DNA of 64,000 nt from Entonaema liquescens (Eukaryota > Ascomycota > Sordariomycetes > Xylariales > Xylariaceae): positions 1,054,001 to 1,118,000 of the forward strand of contig CADCSX010000012.1 of the NCBI GenBank assembly GCA_902805475.1, written 5' to 3'. Below are positions 58,221 through 64,000 of this stretch, piece after piece. Below the pieces are notes generated by a model, which had not been told where the DNA came from, did no database searches, and worked only from the letters and a program-made list of their open reading frames with translations. How positions within the stretch are numbered: the stretch's first letter is position 1; each line of letters opens with the position of its first letter. The position numbers and the translations under genes are program-made.

Positions 58221-60405
58221 ATGGCTGATCAACTTAACATGGGCGGCTTGAGCCTGGGCGACCAGCAGCAGGCTTCTCAACCTCGCTCTTACATCCCCCC
58301 TCACATGCGAGGCAAGGTCGGTGCCCCTGGTAACGGACCTCCTCCCATGGGTGCTGGCGGTCCTCCTCCTAACATGAATGGTCTTAACAGCAGTGCGTGG
58401 GCTGGGTAAGTAATTCTCCCTTGATTATTGTGCTTACATCTGATTACATACCTTTACCAACACATCATTCCGCCAAGGCTTCGACTAAAGAAGGATTGAA
58501 CATTTGCTAATATTGCATTTACAGTAACAACAACTTCGACGCTAGACCATCTCCTGGTGGATGGGGAGCCGGTCCTGGCCCCGATTACCCTCCTCCTCAA
58601 CAGCAGCAGCCTCCGCGTCAAGGAGGAGGAGGTTGGAATAACCGACAATTCGACCGTAATGCCTATGGCAACCCTGCTACTGGTGGAGGCAGCGGTGGTG
58701 GCGGCGGCGGCGGCGGCGGCTACGCTCGAGGTTCTGGTGATGGACAGTGGCGCGACGGCAAGCACATTCCTGGTCCCCCGAACCCCCGTATGGAGCGTGA
58801 GCTATTCGGTACCCCGGATGATCCTTCCAAGCAGCACACTGGTATCAACTTCGAGAAGTACGACGACATCCCCGTCGAGGCTTCTGGTCATGATGTTCCC
58901 GAGCCTGTCCTTACTTTCAGCAACCCCCCGCTGGATGATCACCTGATCCGCAATATCGAGCTTGCTCACTACAAAGTTCCGACCCCCGTTCAAAAGTACT
59001 CGATCCCCATTGTCATGGGCGGACGAGATCTGATGGCTTGTGCCCAGACTGGTTCTGGAAAGACTGGCGGTTTCCTTTTCCCCATCCTCTCTCAGGCCTT
59101 CCTTACAGGCCCTTCTCCTGTTCCTGTTGGTGCCCCTGGTGGTGGCTACGGTCGTCAGCGCAAGGCTTATCCCACATCTCTTATTCTTGCACCCACTCGT
59201 GAACTGGTTTCTCAGATTTACGACGAGGCTCGCAAATTTGCCTATCGATCATGGGTCCGACCCTGCGTGGTGTACGGTGGTGCTGACATCGGCTCTCAAC
59301 TTCGTCAGATCGAGCGTGGCTGTGATCTCTTGGTCGCTACACCTGGTCGTCTTGTCGATCTCATTGAGCGAGGTCGTATCTCTCTCCAGAACATCAAGTA
59401 TCTAGTTCTCGATGAGGCTGATCGTATGTTGGATATGGGTTTCGAGCCTCAGATTCGTCGCATTGTTGAAGGCGAAGATATGCCTGGTGTCCAGAACCGA
59501 CAAACTCTCATGTTTTCGGCTACGTTCCCCCGGGATATTCAGATGCTTGCTCGCGATTTCCTTAAGGACTACGTCTTCCTATCAGTTGGACGTGTCGGTT
59601 CCACCTCTGAAAACATTACTCAAAAGGTCGAGTATGTTGAGGACACCGATAAGCGTTCTGTTCTCCTAGATATCTTACACACTCACGGTGGCGGCCTCAC
59701 CCTTATCTTCGTCGAGACAAAGCGCATGGCAGACTCTCTGTCCGACTTCTTAATCAATCAGAACTTCCCCGCCACGTCGATCCACGGAGATCGCACACAG
59801 CGTGAACGTGAACGTGCTCTGGAAATGTTCCGAAATGGACGATGCCCTATTCTAGTTGCTACTGCTGTTGCTGCACGTGGCTTAGATATTCCTAACGTCA
59901 CACATGTTGTCAACTACGATCTTCCTACCGATATCGACGACTATGTCCACCGAATTGGTCGTACTGGTCGTGCGGGTAACACGGGTCACTCGACAGCGTT
60001 CTTCAACCGAGGCAACCGCGGTGTTGTACGAGATCTTATCGAGCTATTGAAGGAAGCCAACCAGGAGGTTCCAGCCTTCCTTGAGACCATTGCTCGAGAA
60101 AGCTCCTACGGCGGTGGCCGTGGTGGACGATCGGGTGGTGGCCGCGGCCGTGGCCAGGGTGCCAACCGTGATTTCCGAAAGTTTGGCGGCGGCGGCGGCG
60201 GCGGCTTCGGTAACAGCGGCGGTGGTGGTGGCTTTAGCGGCCCTCAGCAGTCTGGCGGCTACGGTGGTGGTGGCGGTGGTGGTTACAATGCTCCCCCAGC
60301 CAAGGCTACGGCGGAGGCTACGGTGGAGGTGGCGGCGCTCCAGGCTATGGCGGTGGTAGCTACGGCAACCCTGGCGGGCCAGGCGGCCAGGCTTCCTGGT
60401 GGTGA
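58221..60405 (+). CDS. DED1: ATP-dependent RNA helicase Ded1 (DDX3 family), apparent 1-nt frameshift near the end
   Basis: DEAD-box helicase required for scanning and translation initiation. Exons 58221-58405 and 58525-60405. The N-terminus carries a PRSYIPPHMRG eIF4E-binding-like motif and Gly/Pro/Gln-rich low complexity. Helicase motifs: Q motif (YKVPTPVQKYSIPI), I AQTGSGKT (~235), Ia PTRELV, Ib TPGRL, II DEAD (~357), III SAT, IV LIFVETK, V ARGLDIPNV, VI HRIGRTGRAG. The C-terminus is RGG/Gly-rich. The frame breaks in CCCCC at 60293-60297: adding one C restores SQGYGGGYGGGGGAPGYGGG and the family ending GGQASWW, stop at 60403-60405 (688 aa). As written, the frame runs on to an unrelated tail ending at 60499. 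Confidence 0.95.
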
Positions 60406-62317
60406 TTTTGATGATATCGTCAGTCGCGCCGACATATTCCCTCTATTCTGCAGACCGCATGCGGAGACGGAATGGGCACATTTGCAATGCGGTACATAGA
60501 TTTCACGGACTCATATTCTGTTTTTTTCACGTTCTCAATCGAGTTACGCAAGGTCTTTTCTCTTTTTTTTTAGTTGGCATTTCGACACTTCCCTCGACAT
60601 ACTCCTTTCTACGGCATACCCGACTTCCAGCCTTCGATCTGGATCGGCAGATACGAGTTCTACGCGATAGGACTCTGGCATACGATAGATGGCATCTGTC
60701 TTTATTTCGGCTGTTCTCCTCACAACTTGATACCCATAGAAGACTGCGAGGGGGCATATGCGAGCAGCTACGTGAGACGTTTGGAGGTCAAATCAGTACC
60801 TTGACCAAGCATACTTCGGGGATATTCATCACTTAGAGTAGTGCCGTGCTACAGACGCGGCGACACCTTACGACGATGACGATCTTCCGCTTCGATGTAC
60901 CCCGTATTTGCCTTTTGGAAGCCGGCCGAGATTATTTCTCGTTTTCCCATAGAATGGGGTAATGCGTTTTTTCGCATGGCCGTGGAATTGTGTTGATAGC
61001 ATATTCATTCATAGACAAAAGTGGATTTCTCGGCTCTCTGGCTGGTAGGGCTCTTACTCAAGAAGGCTCGCCATAGCGAGGGAACCAAATAGAGGGCAAT
61101 GAACATAGAATGGTAATCTTCGGTGGATCGAGCAACAAAAAAACGGCGTCTCGGTGAGCAGGCATAGGCTCCAGATCTCTCCAAAGTTAGGAGAGTAAGT
61201 AGTAGTTCTGGAATCTGCTCTAACGATACGGGCATAGGGGATTATTTTAGATTCCATCTGCCACCAATGGTAGTGCTGTCGCAGACATTGGCTGAGACGC
61301 TTTCAGGCCCTTTGAGGTTCTTCGCGCTGTGGTGGTCCATTAAAGGATCCATCTACGACGGACTGAGAACTTCCAAATAAAAAAAAGTTCCTCTTTACTG
61401 CAACTGGCAATGAAATGCATCGTGAAATAATTCAATTTGTTCCCCTAGTGATATGAAATACTCGCTTAGTAGTTTTCCTTAACTAGTATATGATTATGTT
61501 ACGGGATAGCACAGCATAGCGTTACAGATTAATGCACTGACTAATGCTGAGTAGATAATGTTAATAGAGCTGCGTAATTTCACCTCGACAATTGTTTCTC
61601 TAATTTTTAGTCAATATTATTGGTAAAAGAGACCTAATATTCAGCTAGGTACGTCAAGTATCTAGGGCAAGGAGAAACTTCAACTAATTGAATCAAAGTT
61701 GGTTGAATGCCTAGAGGTATTACTTATTGAGTTACATAGTCTTTCGTGGCGTCGTATTGTGGCTAGAGCCCATCAACCTCCAACATCCAAATGTGCGACG
61801 ACCCACCGCAATGCATTTTAATTGACGAGGTAGCCTACCTAACGTACCTAGGACCTACCAGACTGCTAGAGCAACCGGCGCCCAGTAAGTTTTTAGTATG
61901 CAAGGTACCTACATACCTCTCTGAATAAGGTGACGCGACGTGAGCAGGTACGGCGTGAGCACTCTGGCACTTTGATTCCAACACACTTTTTTTCTTTCAT
62001 CTTCTTTTTCGCAATTTTAACCATTCGACCTTCGCATCTTCGCATCCCCTGCACTGCAAGGCTTTGTCACTTCTATCTCAACCTTTTCAAATTTACAACT
62101 TTCAATTCAATGATGCCTTAACGATAGTCTGGCAACTCTTGCCTTAATTGAAGGCATTTCTTCTTTCTTTACGTTCCTTAGACCATTACCACCATTACCA
62201 CCATTACCATAAAACCTGTCGCCAAACTGTTGTCGTACAAGATCGACCTGCACTACCCTCTCATTTACTTATCAAAACACCAACCTATATCGCTCTCGAT
62301 TATCGTACGAATTTGCG
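60406..62317. other. Intergenic region DED1 to Ies1-like gene
   Basis: 1.9 kb. The first few hundred bases are the DED1 3' flank. A 9-bp CCATTACCA x3 tandem repeat lies at 62183-62209 in the presumed leader of the next gene. Open frames at 60399-60836 and 61005-61257 are not family-like. Confidence 0.5.
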
Positions 62318-64000
62318 ATGGCTTCAAGAGACGGGACACCAGAACAAAGCCGCTGGTCGCGCGCATCCAGTGCTGCTCCAAGGGATAGCACACCTGGCGA
62401 CAACCTCGAGGCTAGCATCATCAGGTCCGAATCCGGACATAGCAGCAAACGCCCCAAGAGCAAGTCCACCGGTGGTGCAGCTTCATCATCATTTCCTACG
62501 GTGGGTAAAATTAGACACTTAAAAAAGGAGGATGGAGAGCCGCTATGGAGAAGAGATATCCAATACGACTTTTTGAAAGCCGTTTTCGATGATGACAGGA
62601 AGGTCTTTACCAATAGCTACGAGCCCGTTGGCGATGGCAAGGAGAAACAGAGCTTTGCCGACCTGTACATTGATACGATGGCCAGAAGCAGCAAAACGAG
62701 TAAAGTTCTTAGGGATAAATTACTTAGTGATAGGGAGGCTGCGAAGAGCATGGCGATGGTGTGCTTACTGGTTAACGTGGGCCGCATGAACACAACGCTA
62801 AACTGTAAGGGCATTCCTACCACTCATCTTCATATTCGTCGCTAATGATATTTCGTTAGTCTTCCCGAGATGCGAGCTCAGCTACGAACATACCACGCTA
62901 TCCCATCTTTACAAGCCCATCAAGATGCATCAGCCTACAAACAACTCCAAGATGCGCCAAGGCTGAAGTCCATCTTAAAAGGTGCCGCTGAGGATCGACC
63001 TGAGCCTCATGAGCTAGGTGAATTTAAAGGAAAAGACCCTCCTCGATCGAACCCAGTGAACCTCATATTCCTTATATGTCAGCAAGCGTCCTATATCGCA
63101 GAATTACACTTCCCTCCCGGTGGCGAATTCCACGACTTGATTATGAAGACGAACTACACGAGCAAATCTCGTGCAAGAGCATTTTTATGGCTAATGTGGT
63201 TCTATCTTGAGTCAGACTTTACTGAGGAAGGATGCGAAGAGAACCCCTTCGGTCCTGGTGTCGACTACGGCACTGAAGTAGCAAATCAAGGCGTCCCGCG
63301 GATGGAAGAAATGACACCGGACGAAGAGGACCGCGAGAATATTGACCCGCACGAAGAAATCGACTTTGGTCGCGAGAAACAGAGTCACAGAGCTAAAATC
63401 ATAGCAGCAGATCAAGCATACTTAGCAGATCACCAGAACAAACGTGGCTCTAGGGGACGTGTCATAGCTGACGAAGGTCCAACTGCTGCTATCCTCCCTC
63501 GAATACGCCCGTCGAAGCACGAGTCAGATATGGATAGCACACGGTCTACTCCACCACCAAGAGCCTTGTCCCGCCTGGGTATTAGTAGTGCTGGACGACG
63601 AGGCGCGGCAGCCTTGAAGAGCTTGATATTCGACGGCTCGTCTCCTGCAGGACCCGGATCGCACGTTATCGAGGGCATAGTTCCCAGAAAGCCGCGCCCT
63701 CCTACAGCACACCAATTAGCCGTAGAGCGAAACCGGAGCCAACGAGTTGAGCATATTCTCGGTCGCGGACTACGAAAACAGCATCATCGTGCGCGCAAGG
63801 CACGTCGACAGGAAGGCGCAATCATACGTGCTAAGCGCCGTCTAGCCGCCATGAAGGACGCTCTCGTAGATAGCGATGAAGAAGAATACATGGTATCGCA
63901 CAGGGAGTACAAGCATCTCTTTGTAGACCGAGGTTTTGGCGGTCTCTGTCAACTTCATCAGGAAGATGACGACTTTGGTGAAGAATTCGCGTCGTATTCG
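62318..64000 (+). CDS. IES1: INO80 complex subunit 1 (Ies1)-like protein, partial, apparent 1-nt frameshift
   Basis: Runs off the right edge. Exon 1 (62318-62804) encodes a Ser-rich N-terminus, then LKKEDGEPLWRRDIQYDFLK and FADLYIDTMARSSKTSKVLR. The intron is 62805-62859 (GTAAGG...GTTAG). Exon 2 is open from 62860 to the edge in the frame PEMRAQLRTYHAIPSLQAHQ, SILKGAAEDRPEPHE, NLIFLICQQASYIAELHFPP, FLWLMWFYLESDFTEE..ENPFG. Its later part is rich in Arg/Lys and acidic patches. These blocks match what I recall of the fungal Ino eighty subunit 1, a chromatin-remodelling subunit. The splice enters exon 2 one base out of phase: TTCTTCCCGAG at 62862-62869 needs four Cs rather than three to give NFFPEMR. 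A sequence error or a real lesion are both possible. Family name moderately sure; gene existence sure. Confidence 0.8.

Noticed and set aside
60081..60359. Ala/Val/Arg-rich frame overlapping the DED1 tail
   Set aside because: A shadow of the Gly-rich RGG repeats read in another frame.

Overview
The window is nuclear DNA of a filamentous ascomycete (Pezizomycotina, most likely a Sordariomycete). The evidence is short spliceosomal introns of about 50-120 bp with GTAAGT-like donors and CTAAC/TGAC-type branch sites, gene products closest to mould rather than yeast forms, and one very AT-rich block that looks like a repeat destroyed by RIP (repeat-induced point mutation). Recurrent TACCTA/TAGGTA words are scattered through the intergenic DNA.

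Left arm (1-17.6 kb): the 5' end of ribosomal protein eS1 (minus); a small two-exon protein of unknown function (minus); URC1, a GTP-cyclohydrolase-II-like uracil-catabolism enzyme in 18 exons, two of them only 9 and 4 nt (minus); ELF1 (plus); uracil phosphoribosyltransferase FUR1 in 5 exons (minus); WAPL cohesin release factor (plus); Rheb GTPase (plus); cytosolic seryl-tRNA synthetase (plus). URC1 and FUR1 lie about 2 kb apart with ELF1 between them, so two uracil-handling enzymes are neighbours.

Middle (18-26.6 kb): an AT isochore almost devoid of C and, in its left half, of G. It is bounded by two degenerate direct repeats of about 140 bp (near 17985-18130 and 25605-25748). This fits a RIP-destroyed element of about 7.8 kb, probably an LTR retrotransposon, followed by a further ~0.9 kb of AT-rich DNA.

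Right arm (27-64 kb): ZUFSP/ZUP1-type C78 deubiquitinase (plus), ITP pyrophosphatase (minus), FAP7 adenylate kinase (minus), class V myosin (minus), 3-phosphoglycerate dehydrogenase (minus), NAP1 histone chaperone (minus), P5B ATPase of the Ypk9/ATP13A2 group (plus), U3 snoRNP protein RRP9 (minus), proteasome beta-4 subunit whose start codon is split by an intron (plus), DED1 DEAD-box helicase (plus), and the first part of an INO80-complex Ies1-like subunit (plus) running off the right edge. These are unrelated housekeeping genes.

Three otherwise intact genes (myosin V, DED1, Ies1-like) each need one extra C in a C-run to keep the conserved reading frame. Because this is the same kind of lesion in three essential-type genes, a systematic homopolymer undercall in the assembly is the simplest explanation. 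Exon models were built by hand: splice phases and total length close to a multiple of three in every complete gene, apart from those lesions.
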